NCBI RefSeq assembly: GCF_030272895.1
Contig: NZ_JALRNF010000017.1
Location: forward strand, 1 to 64,000
Length of the DNA: 64,000 bases
Direction of reading: 5' to 3'
Origin: Pseudomonas sp. BGr12
GTDB lineage: Bacteria; Pseudomonadota; Gammaproteobacteria; Pseudomonadales; Pseudomonadaceae
Shown here: in pieces, positions 37,673 to 48,081 of the stretch
How positions within the stretch are numbered: the stretch's first letter is position 1
Layout: each line of letters begins with the position of its first letter
Notes under the pieces: model-generated
What the model saw: only the letters and a program-made list of their open reading frames with translations
What the model was told of the DNA's origin: nothing
The model's database searches: none
Position numbers and translations under genes: made by a program

Positions 37673-37700
37673 ACGGGGCCCTACAACGGCCCCGTTTTTC
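37673..37700. terminator. Bidirectional intrinsic terminator between kpsF and kdsB-kdsC
   Basis: ACGGGGCC (37673-37680), loop CTACAAC, GGCCCCGT (37688-37695), then TTTTTC. On the other strand the hairpin is followed by a short A/T-rich stretch (TTATTCTTC). It suits termination of both convergent genes. Confidence 0.8.
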
Positions 37701-37708
37701 ATTTGGCC

Positions 37709-38995
37709 TTACTGCGCCATCTTGGCCATCACCTGCGCGTAGCCTACCGCTGTACCCAGCACCGCATCCTTGCCCTGGGCAAAGAGGATGGCATCCGCCA
37801 CTTCACGGAAGGCGCCAGTACCGCCAGCAGCATTGAGCACACCGGTGGCCGCCGCTTTGACGTACACCGGTGCATCCGCCACCGCGAATGACAGTGCACA
37901 GGCGGCGAACGCCGGCAGGTCGATGCAGTCGTCGCCGATGCATGCCGTTTGCGCGGCGCTGACACCGGCTTCGGCCATCAGCTGGTTGCAGGCGGCCTGC
38001 TTGTCCTTCACGCCGAACTGGCAGAGGGTGATGCCCAGGTCGGCCACGCGCTTGCGCAGGGTGGCCGAATCACGACCCGACAACACGGCTACACGCACAC
38101 CGTTCTCTTCCAGCAGGCGCATGCCCATGCCATCGCGGACATGGAAGCGTTTCAGGCATTCACCGCTGGCGTCGTAGTAGATGCCGCCGTCGGTGAGCAC
38201 ACCATCGACATCGGTGATCACCAGGCGAATGTCCTTCAGCGTCGGCTGCGAGGCAGGGGGCTGGCCGCTCATCAGGGCGCGCACCTGCTCCAGGCACTCG
38301 GGTGTATCAACGCCCGGGCCGGTTGGTTCTACCTGATAGGCGCGGATGCAGTAGCCGGCGGCCATCAAGCGCAGTTGCTCGAGCTTTTCCGCGTGCTCGA
38401 GCATCGGTTGCGGAAGGCTGCTGTAGTCGGCCAGCACTTCGCGGCGATAACCGTACACGCCAACGTGCTTGAGGTAATGAGCCACTTCACCATCGCGCGG
38501 GTAGGGGATCGGCGAGCGGCTGAAGTACAGGGCGTTGCCGTTGTTGCCCAGCACCACTTTCACGGTGTTGGGATTGCCGGCTTCGTGGCTGTCGATCGGG
38601 TGGCACAAGGTGCCGACCTTCACGCTGGCGTCGGCGAGCATGCCGGCGGCCAGGGCGTCGATATCGGCCGGGCGCACCAGCGGCTCGTCACCTTGCAGGT
38701 TGATGTAGATGTCCGCCTCGACCTGGGCCATGACTTCCGCCAGGCGGTCGGTGCCGGACGGATGATCCGGCGAGGTCATCACGCATTCGCCACCGAACCC
38801 GCGCACGGCCTGGGCAACGCGCTCGTCATCGGTGGCGATCACCACCACCTGGGCATTGGCGACCTGCAGCGCGCGCTCGTACACGTGCTGCACCATCGGC
38901 TTGCCGGCAATGTCGGCCAGCGGTTTGCCCGGCAGGCGGGTGGAGCCATAGCGGGCCGGAATGACGATCGCCACCCGTTGTTCTGTACTTGCCAT
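37709..38995 (-). CDS. Fused CMP-Kdo synthetase and Kdo-8-phosphate phosphatase (KdsB-KdsC)
   Basis: A 428-residue bifunctional enzyme. Residues about 1-245 are CMP-Kdo synthetase (KdsB): VAIVIPARYGSTRLPGKPLADIAGKPM, the CTP loop, and HVGVYGYRREVL. Residues about 260-428 are the HAD-type Kdo-8-P phosphatase (KdsC): VITDVDGVLTDGG with the nucleophile aspartate, VLSGRDSATL and IGDDCIDLPAFA. ATG 38995 has AAGGA about 8 nt upstream. The two steps are consecutive only after KdsA, so fusion puts Kdo dephosphorylation and activation on one polypeptide. It lies just downstream of kdsA, consistent with a dedicated capsule Kdo supply. Confidence 0.93.
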   Translation of the reverse strand: MASTEQRVAIVIPARYGSTRLPGKPLADIAGKPMVQHVYERALQVANAQVVVIATDDERVAQAVRGFGGECVMTSPDHPSGTDRLAEVMAQVEADIYINLQGDEPLVRPADIDALAAGMLADASVKVGTLCHPIDSHEAGNPNTVKVVLGNNGNALYFSRSPIPYPRDGEVAHYLKHVGVYGYRREVLADYSSLPQPMLEHAEKLEQLRLMAAGYCIRAYQVEPTGPGVDTPECLEQVRALMSGQPPASQPTLKDIRLVITDVDGVLTDGGIYYDASGECLKRFHVRDGMGMRLLEENGVRVAVLSGRDSATLRKRVADLGITLCQFGVKDKQAACNQLMAEAGVSAAQTACIGDDCIDLPAFAACALSFAVADAPVYVKAAATGVLNAAGGTGAFREVADAILFAQGKDAVLGTAVGYAQVMAKMAQ

Positions 38996-39026
38996 CTTCA
39001 CAATCCTTGCTTGGAGACGTACGGGT

Positions 39027-39881
<855 letters not shown>

Positions 39882-39898
39882 TTAGATTTGAGGTGGAG

Positions 39899-40657
39899 TT
39901 ATACGTCAGGACTCCAGAGGGACAATCCTTCAGAAGAGTCAAAACTCCATGGTTGCTGGACGGACAAGTGGAGTTTGTCCCAAACAATATCTGTTTTAGT
40001 GACTTTTGCTGGGGTGCCGACAGCAATGCAGTGCTCGGGTATTTCACCCTTAACTACTGACCGATAGCCAATCACGCTTCCTTTGCCAATGTTAGACCCG
40101 GAAAGTACCGCCACGTGTGGGCCAAGCCACACATGGTCTCCTATGGTTACGGAGCGACTATGATTCAGTCTCTGTCCAGTTGAACGTGAAAATATTGGGT
40201 GCGCGTCATCGCTTCGTATATCAATATCTACTGCAAACATGCAGTCGTTACCTATTGTAACGGATGTCCCTTCGGCGGCTGATATGTTCATGGAGCCTGT
40301 GGGTTTCAGGCGAGATCCCACAATAATAGTGCTATTTAAGCCGGTTCTAACTCTTCCGCGGAGTTCGGTGTCTTTTTTTAAGATGACAGTGCCGCCATCT
40401 GCCTGCATTGTAATGTTTACATCTTTAAGTGTAACACCCTCTTCAATTTCAATTCGGCAGTTCTTTGCGCCGAAAAAAATTGTCAGCCTTCCTTTGCTCG
40501 TAGCTGTACCGATGATCGAATTTCCATTTTCGTCATTATAATCGGTCGCTTCGTTCAGTACAGGCATGCGGTTCTCTGCATCAGGTTTCAGTTGGACCGT
40601 CTTAATATTTCGTTTTGATGTCTTTGTCAATAGGCGACGGATTTTTGACGTCAACAT
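39899..40657 (-). CDS. Hexapeptide-repeat acyltransferase, capsule-associated
   Basis: A 252-residue left-handed beta-helix protein. After an N-terminal basic segment there are irregular beta-helix turns (IEIEEGVTLKDVNITMQADGGTVILKKDTELRGRV). These are followed by the acyltransferase turns (VTIGDHVWLGPHVAVLSGSNIGKGSVIGYRSVVKGEIPEHCIAVGTPAKV). SDDAHPIFS contains the likely catalytic histidine. It probably O-acetylates a sugar of the capsule repeat unit. Base composition is markedly AT-richer than kdsA beside it, marking the boundary of a transferred serotype block. The C-terminal 30 residues are unique. Confidence 0.82.
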   Translation of the reverse strand: MLTSKIRRLLTKTSKRNIKTVQLKPDAENRMPVLNEATDYNDENGNSIIGTATSKGRLTIFFGAKNCRIEIEEGVTLKDVNITMQADGGTVILKKDTELRGRVRTGLNSTIIVGSRLKPTGSMNISAAEGTSVTIGNDCMFAVDIDIRSDDAHPIFSRSTGQRLNHSRSVTIGDHVWLGPHVAVLSGSNIGKGSVIGYRSVVKGEIPEHCIAVGTPAKVTKTDIVWDKLHLSVQQPWSFDSSEGLSLWSPDV

Positions 40658-40737
40658 TTGATGTCTATAAGCGGATATGTTTGTTTAGTATTTTTTCCGC
40701 AGGCAGTTAAAGCTGATCTGCCTGCGGAAAAACTAAC

Positions 40738-43700
40738 TTAGGCCTGGGATGAAATATCGAACTTATTGTTGCCAAAAAATATTTTCAAATAAGGCATCTT
40801 AAGTGTAAGCAGCCTTAGCTTGAGTTTCTGGTTGTTGGGCATTAGCTGCTGAGCTTTAATCAAGGCCTCAATAGCGGATTTTCGGTCGTTTGCTAACAGA
40901 TAGGCCTCTGAAGCCGCGCGCAATAGATTTGGCTTTTCGGGCTTCGCTTCAAAAGCTATGTTGAACGCAGACGCGGCCTCGGAAAATTTTTGTTCTTTGA
41001 AGAGTCTGCGAGCAGATGCTTCTAGGTCCACGTACTGTTTGTGGATGTCGGTCCTGGCTTTTTTCTTGGTTTCAAGTTTTGCCTGGTTTTGTTTTTCGAG
41101 AGCCGACTGTTTAAGTGCGCTGAGCCCATTTTTTAGCGCTTGAGTACCTTCTTTCCAAAGTGTTGGGCTAACATCCAGGCGGTTCTTTGGCGGGACGAAA
41201 TATCGTAGTGGGCGGCCAGCAAAGTAGTTTTCGATAGTAATGCCGGAAAATACCTCGGAGTCTCGATACATTGGAGATTCTAGCATCGAGAACAGGCGGC
41301 CACATACATCGTCATACATCCACAGATGGCTGATCTGTATTGAGTTGAAGCACTCTTGAATGGTGTCAAGAAGGTCTTTTGTATACTGCAGCGAGCCGGA
41401 ATGTATTTCTTGATTAAAGATGGCGCGGGCGCGTTCCTTTCCATCAAGGAATGTTGGCGAGAGTTGGTCGGACTCTTTTTGGAACCTTAGGAAGGTTCCT
41501 TTGTTGTTGAGGAACAGAGATTCGATAATAAGTGCATATCGAATGTATTTTTGTGTTCTGTCAGAAGCGCTGATTCTGTCTTTGTAGAAACCAGTGCCAA
41601 TATGCTGGCCGGGTACCGCAGATAGCGTGCTTTCAACGCCATCGTAAGTGCAGAAGTAGTAACCGCGAGTCTGCTTAAGATTACGAGCTTTGGCCAGGCT
41701 GGCTTGAAGCGATCCGTTGTGGCCGATGTCAACGAGTCCGAGCGGAGCGTCAGACTCGATAAAGCCAACTCCATCCAAGTACTCGGAATATAGTTCGCGT
41801 TCTTCGGCAGCATTTTCCAAGATAGCGGTAAGCAGTTCTCGAGATTTTAGCCATGCTTCCAAAAGTGCGGGGGCGTTGTTCTCGCTGGTTTTTTCGATGC
41901 TGCGCTCAAGCTCCTCAAGGCCGAAAGAGTTTAGCGCTTTGGTTGTAAGCCCGAATCGTAGCGAAATATATTGGTCTAGGCTCGATTTATTTGGGTTCTT
42001 TGCATACTCTTTGGTTACTAGATCAATTTCTTCAAGAATGTCATTTTCGTTTCGAAGCGAAACGACTCGGGTGGATCGCCGAGAGGCCAGTAAATATTGG
42101 GTTCGGATTTTGTTTCCGGGAATTCGGCTTAACAGTTCGTCCGCCATCTTCTTGACAATTTCACCGTCTCTTGCCAAGAAATAAAGTGTTTCAACTCCAT
42201 CAATCCGAGCTTTTTCAATAGTCCATGCGGCGAACGCGAGCATCATATCGCCCACGATGTTATAGCCAAGGTTGTAAGGCTTGCCGCTAGTATATCCTGC
42301 GCCGTTGGTGATCGATGGATATCCAGCAGTGTTTCGCTGAATTAGGCCATTTTTTATTGGGCCATAGGGGCCTGTTGAGCGAAGGAATTGTGGGGTGCTA
42401 CCTTTAAATTGGTCGTGATTGGAAATTACCCAGCTCGCATTGATTTTGTGTGCATGGGCATTAGTAATGTCGGCTTTGTAGTTGTCGCCGATATGCAATA
42501 ATTTATTCTTTTCTTGTGCAAGCAGCACTTCGTATAGTCCGCCAGCTTCCTTGGTGGCGTCATAAGCGCTTGATGCATATATTTCATCGGGGAAAATGCT
42601 TGCTGCAGCAAGAAACTCTCTGATTTGGTCCTCAGAGAAATAGGTGTCAGATGTAATAATCACCCGTTTGCCGCGAGCTTGAGCGTATTCTAGAGCCATC
42701 TTCCCGATTGTACGGGCTTCAAGAAGGCCTTTTTCAACTTCAATTTCAAACTCGTAAAGCTTTGCTGTAGTGGCAGGGTCAAGCTTTAGAATTTTTCCGA
42801 TTATTTCGTAACGCTCTGTCAAAGGGACTTCATGTTTTGTCGAATGCTTTTTCGCTTCACGACGTGCACGTACGAAGTCCTCCTGGATGATTCCAAACTC
42901 AGTGTGGGCTCTATGACCTGTTAAGGAAATAACATCGCCAGGGACCCAGGTCTTTCTTTGGAGAAGCGTGTCGAAAACATCAAACGAAATAGTCTCATGT
43001 TGATCGATAAGGGCTTCGAGCTTCTTAAGGGATGGCGGATTGGCTTGCAGGCGCTCGGAGGTTACTTTGGTTGACTTGGATTCGGGTTGATCCTTGCGCT
43101 TAACACTTTTTGATTTTGTTGAGTCGACGAAGGACGCATGGTTTTTATCAAAAACATGGGTGTTGTAGTAAAGCGCCAGCATGTCACGATAGTTTGATGA
43201 GGGGTTCAAAAAATCGTAGTCAGAGGATATTTTTGTTGTTGGGAGGCTGCCACTTAAAATTGCCTGCCAGAACCCAGGAGAGTGAAGTTTCGAAAATACT
43301 GAGTAGTATCCAGAAGGAGTATTTCTGTCAAAGATTTCTAGAACTGGACGATACAAGTAACTAAAACTTTTCCCAAAGTACTTGGATTCATACATTAGAG
43401 ACGAGGAAACGCCGGTTACGTGCTCGATGGATTCGGTGCAGAGCAGTTTGTAGCCAGGTTCAGTTGTAATGCTTGTGTTGTCATGTGAAAGAACAAATTC
43501 AAGCTGTGCAGAGTCATCACCCTTGATCATAGGGTGGCGTGAGAAATACACATGACTGAAACGTTTTGTGAGCTCGGTGAACTCATCTTTAAAATTAAGC
43601 ACGTTAAGCATTGTGCCGTCACGGCAAACTGCTTTGTCGGTCAAAGTCTGGCCAACAAAGAGCGCTGAGTTTGCCTTCAGTGCATTATCTAGACTGTTTT

Positions 43701-44223
43701 TGTATTTATCCCACCCCATGTAGGACTGGATGCGCAGTTTGTCTGCATAGAGTGTGTAGACATCATCTTTGAGGTGAAAGGATTCTAGAGCGTAGTTAAT
43801 CTTTTTTACATTAGATCGAAATGCAAAGAAATTATCGTCTAAAAAGCGAATCGGATGAAGCCAAATGTCAATATACGAGATATTGGCTCTTGACAAGACG
43901 GCTCGGGTTTCTTCCGAAAGTTCATAGCCAATAAGAATTGTGTTTTGGAGTGGTGCTTTAATTAGCTCCAGTGACTTTTCTGAGATTGACTGCTCATTAA
44001 AGTGGAAGTGAGACTCGGACTCGTTAAGGATTATTCCGCTTTTCGCGAAAAAATCTCGACGACTGAAGGTGTTTTGCTGGTCGCTCAAAAAGTCTTCAGG
44101 CTTTACTTTAAGTGCGCGACCTAGTGATGTGTTCAGGATTGTGGAAAGCCAGCGCAAATGGTATCGCTGGGTTTCTGGACGAGTCATCAAAAAATCGCAG
44201 CACAAAAATATTTTAGCAAACAT
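40738..44223 (-). CDS. Large capsule enzyme: glycosyltransferase-like region, HAD domain, TPR tail
   Basis: 1161 residues. Residues about 1-390 resemble GT-B capsule/phosphopolymer transferases (ILIGYELSEETRAVLSRANISYIDIWLHP, FSHVYFSRHPMIKGDD, ESIEHVTGVSSSLMYESKYFGK), but the family is not certain. A HAD hydrolase begins at D415/D418 (ISFDVFDTLLQ) with HIGDNYKADI. This middle part matches the 'predicted HAD hydrolase' type often found in surface-glycan loci. TPR-like helices (FNIAFEAKPEKPNLLRAASEAYLLAND) end the protein from about 1065. It is AT-rich, and ATG 44223 is preferred to GTG 44235. As the only large unassigned gene between the Kdo genes and exporter, it is the best candidate for the capsule polymerase. 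Confidence 0.7.
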   Translation of the reverse strand: MFAKIFLCCDFLMTRPETQRYHLRWLSTILNTSLGRALKVKPEDFLSDQQNTFSRRDFFAKSGIILNESESHFHFNEQSISEKSLELIKAPLQNTILIGYELSEETRAVLSRANISYIDIWLHPIRFLDDNFFAFRSNVKKINYALESFHLKDDVYTLYADKLRIQSYMGWDKYKNSLDNALKANSALFVGQTLTDKAVCRDGTMLNVLNFKDEFTELTKRFSHVYFSRHPMIKGDDSAQLEFVLSHDNTSITTEPGYKLLCTESIEHVTGVSSSLMYESKYFGKSFSYLYRPVLEIFDRNTPSGYYSVFSKLHSPGFWQAILSGSLPTTKISSDYDFLNPSSNYRDMLALYYNTHVFDKNHASFVDSTKSKSVKRKDQPESKSTKVTSERLQANPPSLKKLEALIDQHETISFDVFDTLLQRKTWVPGDVISLTGHRAHTEFGIIQEDFVRARREAKKHSTKHEVPLTERYEIIGKILKLDPATTAKLYEFEIEVEKGLLEARTIGKMALEYAQARGKRVIITSDTYFSEDQIREFLAAASIFPDEIYASSAYDATKEAGGLYEVLLAQEKNKLLHIGDNYKADITNAHAHKINASWVISNHDQFKGSTPQFLRSTGPYGPIKNGLIQRNTAGYPSITNGAGYTSGKPYNLGYNIVGDMMLAFAAWTIEKARIDGVETLYFLARDGEIVKKMADELLSRIPGNKIRTQYLLASRRSTRVVSLRNENDILEEIDLVTKEYAKNPNKSSLDQYISLRFGLTTKALNSFGLEELERSIEKTSENNAPALLEAWLKSRELLTAILENAAEERELYSEYLDGVGFIESDAPLGLVDIGHNGSLQASLAKARNLKQTRGYYFCTYDGVESTLSAVPGQHIGTGFYKDRISASDRTQKYIRYALIIESLFLNNKGTFLRFQKESDQLSPTFLDGKERARAIFNQEIHSGSLQYTKDLLDTIQECFNSIQISHLWMYDDVCGRLFSMLESPMYRDSEVFSGITIENYFAGRPLRYFVPPKNRLDVSPTLWKEGTQALKNGLSALKQSALEKQNQAKLETKKKARTDIHKQYVDLEASARRLFKEQKFSEAASAFNIAFEAKPEKPNLLRAASEAYLLANDRKSAIEALIKAQQLMPNNQKLKLRLLTLKMPYLKIFFGNNKFDISSQA

Positions 44224-44363
44224 TGTCGGTCTCACTGATTACAGCATGAGCATATATGCTTATGCTTTGCGTTCATTCCATAAACAGCAGGGCGATCCCT
44301 GCTATACAGTGTGCCTAGAAATCTGTTTTTGTAGTTTTTGTTCCCAGCACGCCTCAGTCTGTT

Positions 44364-45449
44364 CTATTTGATAGCGCCAGTCACATTACCCACCAACATG
44401 GTCTGTACGATCGGCGCGATGATTTTTTGCCATTCGTACACAGCTGCGTTGGTCACATAGATGGTGTCATCCGGCTTGATCATGACCTGGCGAGCGTAGA
44501 AAACCGCCGCCGGATCACGCATGTCCAGACGCAGCACCGTAGGCTTGGCGTTGGCGCCTTCGCCCATGCGGAACACGAATACGCCCTCAGGGTTGGCATT
44601 CGCTTCGCGCAGGCCACCGACGCTACCCAGTGCATCGAGCAGGCTGGTGTTCTGCGATGGCAGGTCCTTCAGGCCTGGCTCGCCCACGGCACCCATGGCC
44701 ACGAAGCGCTGGCGCGCACGGTCCAGCACCACTTCCGAGTTCGGACGCAGGACCATGTTGTTGCCGGCCAGAACATCTTCGTAGTTGAACTGCTGGACAT
44801 CGCTGCCGGTACGTACGGTGACGTTGACCAGGTGCGGTTCCAGCACCGGGCCACCGGCCTGGTTGACCGCATCGAGCAGGGTCAGCGGGCCTTGCAGGGT
44901 GCTGAAGCGGCCTGGAGCCTTGACCGCGCCGGCCACCAGCACCGAGCCCGACAGGTCGCCGACCAGCTCGACGTGGGTCTGCACGTCGGTGGTCACGCCC
45001 TTGAGCTTGTTGCGGATCATGGTCTCGACCTGGCTCAGGGTCATGCCGGCGACGAACTGGCGACCCACGTAGGGCAGGGAGATGGTGCCCTGGTCGTCGA
45101 TGCGGGTCTTGAGCTGGGTGCCGCCGGTGGTCAGCGGGGCGAACAGCGCCGAGCCTTCCGGGGCGTTGTCGGTGATCAGCACATTGAGGGTGTCACCAGC
45201 CATCAGCCGCGCGGTCGGGGCCACCGGCTTGGCGATGGTTGCCTGCGCCGGGCGCACTTCGCCGCGCATGTACGGGGCGATGGTGTTGGCGTTGATCTCG
45301 ACCAGGTTGTAGGGCTGGTTCTTGGCTTCGATATCACCCTTGTAAGGGCCGGCGCCGGACAGGGTGCCGCCGCATCCGCTCAGGCCCAGGGTCGCGAGGG
45401 CCAGGGCTGCCAGTTTGAACTTGTGGGAAACGACAAGGGATTTAATCAC
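44364..45449 (-). CDS. kpsD: Capsule export outer-membrane lipoprotein (Wza/KpsD-type OPX)
   Basis: A 361-residue polysaccharide-export protein. It is a lipoprotein with lipobox LSG-C (C26). A Poly_export domain follows (TARLMAGDTLNVLITD ... IDDQGTISLPYVGRQFVAGMTLSQVETMI), then SLBB-like repeats (GSVLVAGAVKAPGRFSTLQGPLTLLDAVNQAGG; RFVAMGAVGEPGLKDLPSQNTSLLDALGSVGGL). It would form the outer-membrane translocon for capsule, docking on the KpsE adaptor. The start is GTG 45449, overlapping the kpsE stop by 8 nt (GTGATTAA) with GAGGA upstream. It is shorter than E. coli KpsD (about 560), more like the CtrA/Wza type. Confidence 0.9.
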   Translation of the reverse strand: MIKSLVVSHKFKLAALALATLGLSGCGGTLSGAGPYKGDIEAKNQPYNLVEINANTIAPYMRGEVRPAQATIAKPVAPTARLMAGDTLNVLITDNAPEGSALFAPLTTGGTQLKTRIDDQGTISLPYVGRQFVAGMTLSQVETMIRNKLKGVTTDVQTHVELVGDLSGSVLVAGAVKAPGRFSTLQGPLTLLDAVNQAGGPVLEPHLVNVTVRTGSDVQQFNYEDVLAGNNMVLRPNSEVVLDRARQRFVAMGAVGEPGLKDLPSQNTSLLDALGSVGGLREANANPEGVFVFRMGEGANAKPTVLRLDMRDPAAVFYARQVMIKPDDTIYVTNAAVYEWQKIIAPIVQTMLVGNVTGAIK

Positions 45450-46548
45450 GGTGATCCTCGATGGAAGCCAGGATGAAGCGGGTAATGCCGTACAGCATCA
45501 GCAGGCCTAGCAGGATGGTTGCCAGGTTGTACAGACGCTCTGGGTACAGGGCCAGTTGTGGGGTGTTCGGGCTGACGACGGTCACCAGGGTGCGGATCTT
45601 CTTGCTGGCCTCGATACGGGCGTTGTCGAGGGCGGCGACCGCGGTCTTGTAGCTTTCTTCGGCAATGCCGGCGTCCAGGGTCAGTTGCTGGTAGCGCGAG
45701 GCGACCACGTTCAACTGCGAACCGTTGGGCGAGGACACCAACAGGCGCTTTTCCTTGGCCAGCTGCTGGGTGATGGCACTGACCTTCTGGATCTGCTGTT
45801 TGACCTGTGGCGCATCGGCGCGCAGCTTGAACTGCATCTCGGTGAGAACGGCCTGTTCCTTGGTGTACTGGCCTTCGAGGTCGGCAATGATGCTGGCGCG
45901 GCTCTGTGCGGTGTTGCCACCGTCCAGGACCTTGTTGATGTTCTGGAAGTCGAGCAGTTCGGTCTTGCGCTCGGCGTAGTTGATGCGTGCGGTTTCCAGT
46001 TCACCTTGGGCGAACTTCATCTGCTCGCGGGCGATGCTGTGGCTGACTTCGTTGACGAAGTGTTCGCTGGCCTTGAGGATGGTGCGCAGCATCTGCTCCG
46101 ACAGTTCAGGGGTGAAGGCTTGCACCTCTACACGCAGCAGGCCGGTGGTTTCGTCGTAGTGCGCCGAGACCATGCGCTGGTAGTACTCGAGCAGGTCTTC
46201 GCGCTCGGCGTCCTTGTCCAGCCAGAAGAACACGTCGCTGCGCTGGGCGGCGTACTGTTCGATCCAGTGCAGGCGCTCTTCGAGCAGCAGCATCATGTCG
46301 GTCGACACGATGTACTCGCGCAGGTACAGGGTCTCTTCACGGGAAGCCGGGTTGTTACCGGTCAGCAGGGTGGCCAGGCCTGGCATCTGCGCACCCGGGT
46401 TGCCGCCATCCTGGCGCACCACCACCTGGGCGGAGCTGACATAGCGGTCGACGGCGAATACAGCGTAATACACGGCCGCCAGGATCAGTGGTAAGACCAC
46501 CATGGCCATCGCCAGGCGCCAGCCCTTTTTTGTACCCGTACTGCTCAT
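45442..46548 (-). CDS. kpsE: Capsule export inner-membrane periplasmic adaptor (PCP-3)
   Basis: A 368-residue KpsE/CtrB-type adaptor. It has a transmembrane helix near the N-terminus (MAMVVLPLILAAVYYAVF), a long periplasmic part with coiled-coil heptads (about 150-290, including EQMKFAQGELETARINYAERKTELLDFQ), a PNTPQLALYPER proline motif and a C-terminal membrane helix. It links the KpsMT exporter to KpsD. ATG 46548 (MSSTGTKKGW) is chosen because the frame further upstream is out-of-frame kpsT sequence. It follows kpsT by about 50 nt. Confidence 0.92.
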   Translation of the reverse strand: MSSTGTKKGWRLAMAMVVLPLILAAVYYAVFAVDRYVSSAQVVVRQDGGNPGAQMPGLATLLTGNNPASREETLYLREYIVSTDMMLLLEERLHWIEQYAAQRSDVFFWLDKDAEREDLLEYYQRMVSAHYDETTGLLRVEVQAFTPELSEQMLRTILKASEHFVNEVSHSIAREQMKFAQGELETARINYAERKTELLDFQNINKVLDGGNTAQSRASIIADLEGQYTKEQAVLTEMQFKLRADAPQVKQQIQKVSAITQQLAKEKRLLVSSPNGSQLNVVASRYQQLTLDAGIAEESYKTAVAALDNARIEASKKIRTLVTVVSPNTPQLALYPERLYNLATILLGLLMLYGITRFILASIEDHRD

Positions 46549-46597
46549 ATGTGATGCATCCTTGAAGTGGAACGGTGCTGCGAAATAGGGGGTGCGC

Positions 46598-47251
46598 TCA
46601 GCTGTTGTAGGCCTTGATGCCTTCGGCGACGTCGTCGAAGACCTGGATGCCGCCATCGCGTACCAGCAGGACGATGTCGCAGAGCTTTTCGATTTCCGGC
46701 ATGGAGTGCGAGACCAGGACGACGTTGGACTTCTGCAGTTTTTCCTGGAAGACCTCGGCGCACTTGCGCTTGAACTGCGCATCGCCCACCGACATCACTT
46801 CGTCGATCAGGTAGTAATCGAAATCGAAGGCCATGCTCAGGCCGAAGGCCACCCGCGAGCGCATCCCGGAGGAGTAGGTCTTGATCGGCTCGTCGATCCA
46901 GTCGCCGATCTCGGCGAACTCCTGGACGTAGCGGACCTTCTCGCGCATGGCTTCGCCTTCGGCGCCATAGACGCGGCAGACGAACTTGATGTTGTCGCGG
47001 CCGGTCATGCTGCCCTGGAAACCGCCGGTCAGGCCCACGGGCCAGGAAATGCTGCGGTCGGTGACGATGGCGCCGGAATCGGGGACGTCGGCGCCGCCGA
47101 GCAGGCGCATCAGGGTCGATTTGCCCGCGCCGTTGCGGCCGATCAGGCCGATGTTCTTGCCCGGGGGAATCGCCAGCGACAGGTTGCGAAAGACATACCG
47201 ACGGCCGTTGGGGGTCAGGTAGGACTTGGTGACGTTTTTAAGTTCGAACAC
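46598..47251 (-). CDS. kpsT: Capsule ABC exporter ATPase
   Basis: A 217-residue ABC ATPase of the KpsT/CtrD group. It has Walker A IGRNGAGKSTLM, Walker B DYYLIDEVMSVGD, and the variant signature YSSGMRSRVAF, which is characteristic of polysaccharide exporters. With KpsM it moves lipid-linked capsule across the inner membrane. It is 11 nt downstream of kpsM. Confidence 0.95.
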   Translation of the reverse strand: MFELKNVTKSYLTPNGRRYVFRNLSLAIPPGKNIGLIGRNGAGKSTLMRLLGGADVPDSGAIVTDRSISWPVGLTGGFQGSMTGRDNIKFVCRVYGAEGEAMREKVRYVQEFAEIGDWIDEPIKTYSSGMRSRVAFGLSMAFDFDYYLIDEVMSVGDAQFKRKCAEVFQEKLQKSNVVLVSHSMPEIEKLCDIVLLVRDGGIQVFDDVAEGIKAYNS

Positions 47252-47262
47252 GTAGGCCTTCC

Positions 47263-48081
47263 TTAGCCGTTCTTGGTGGAAATCAAGTGCAGGCGGCGGG
47301 CGCGGTAGCTACCCAGGGCGATGAACAGCAACACGATGGTCAGCGAAATCACATAGGTCTCGGACACGCCATCGACCGGGGTGTAGTGCGGCAGTACTTC
47401 GGCGCGAATCAGCTCGATCAGGTGCAGGAACGGATTGAGCAGCAGCACGGGCATCATCGCTTGCGGCAGGTAAGCCGCCGGCACCAGCACGCCGGAGATG
47501 AAGTAGAGCGGGAAGAAGGCCATGCGGATGACCAGCTTCAGGCTGGGCAGGGCGTGGGTGATCAATGCCAGCAGCATGCCCAGGCCAAAGGCGAACAACA
47601 GGCCCAGGGCCAGGGTCGCGACCCACTGCAGCGGGCTGTGCACCGACATGTCGAAGCCGTACCAGGCAAAGCCGAACACCAGGATGGCGTAGACCGTGAC
47701 GCTGATGCAGGTTTCCACCAGTACCCGGGCCACGTAGGTGTCCAGCGGCTTGATCTGCTTGTAGCCGAACAGCGAACGGTTCTCGCGCAGGCTGTCCATC
47801 AGGCGCAGGGCAGTGTTGCGGTAGAGCAGGAAGGGGGCCAGGCCGACCAGGACGAACACCGGGTATTCGACGCCGGCCACGGTACGGCCGCGAATCAGCG
47901 TGAATAGCAGGGTGAAGATCAGCAGGTGGCAGATCGGCTCGATCAGGGTCCAGACCGCTCCCATGCGGCGGTCGCCGACACGCGCGCGGGCTTCGCGCAG
48001 AACAAGGGCAAAGATGACCGATTTCTGGATCTGGAAGGAGGAGCGAGGCTTCAAGATATTTACCGCAAAGCAAAGCAGCAC
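47263..48081 (-). CDS. kpsM: Capsule ABC exporter permease
   Basis: An ABC-2-type permease of 272 residues at most, with six membrane helices. The N-terminal amphipathic segment FQIQKSVIFALVLREARARVGDRRMGAVWTLIEP is diagnostic for KpsM/CtrC. The start is uncertain: GTG 48081 is the longest. A TTG about 10 codons later (before KPRSSFQ) would give the usual family N-terminus, and neither has a strong Shine-Dalgarno. It is the first gene of the minus-strand operon kpsM-T-E-D that may read on into the serotype and Kdo genes. Confidence 0.92.
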   Translation of the reverse strand: MLLCFAVNILKPRSSFQIQKSVIFALVLREARARVGDRRMGAVWTLIEPICHLLIFTLLFTLIRGRTVAGVEYPVFVLVGLAPFLLYRNTALRLMDSLRENRSLFGYKQIKPLDTYVARVLVETCISVTVYAILVFGFAWYGFDMSVHSPLQWVATLALGLLFAFGLGMLLALITHALPSLKLVIRMAFFPLYFISGVLVPAAYLPQAMMPVLLLNPFLHLIELIRAEVLPHYTPVDGVSETYVISLTIVLLFIALGSYRARRLHLISTKNG

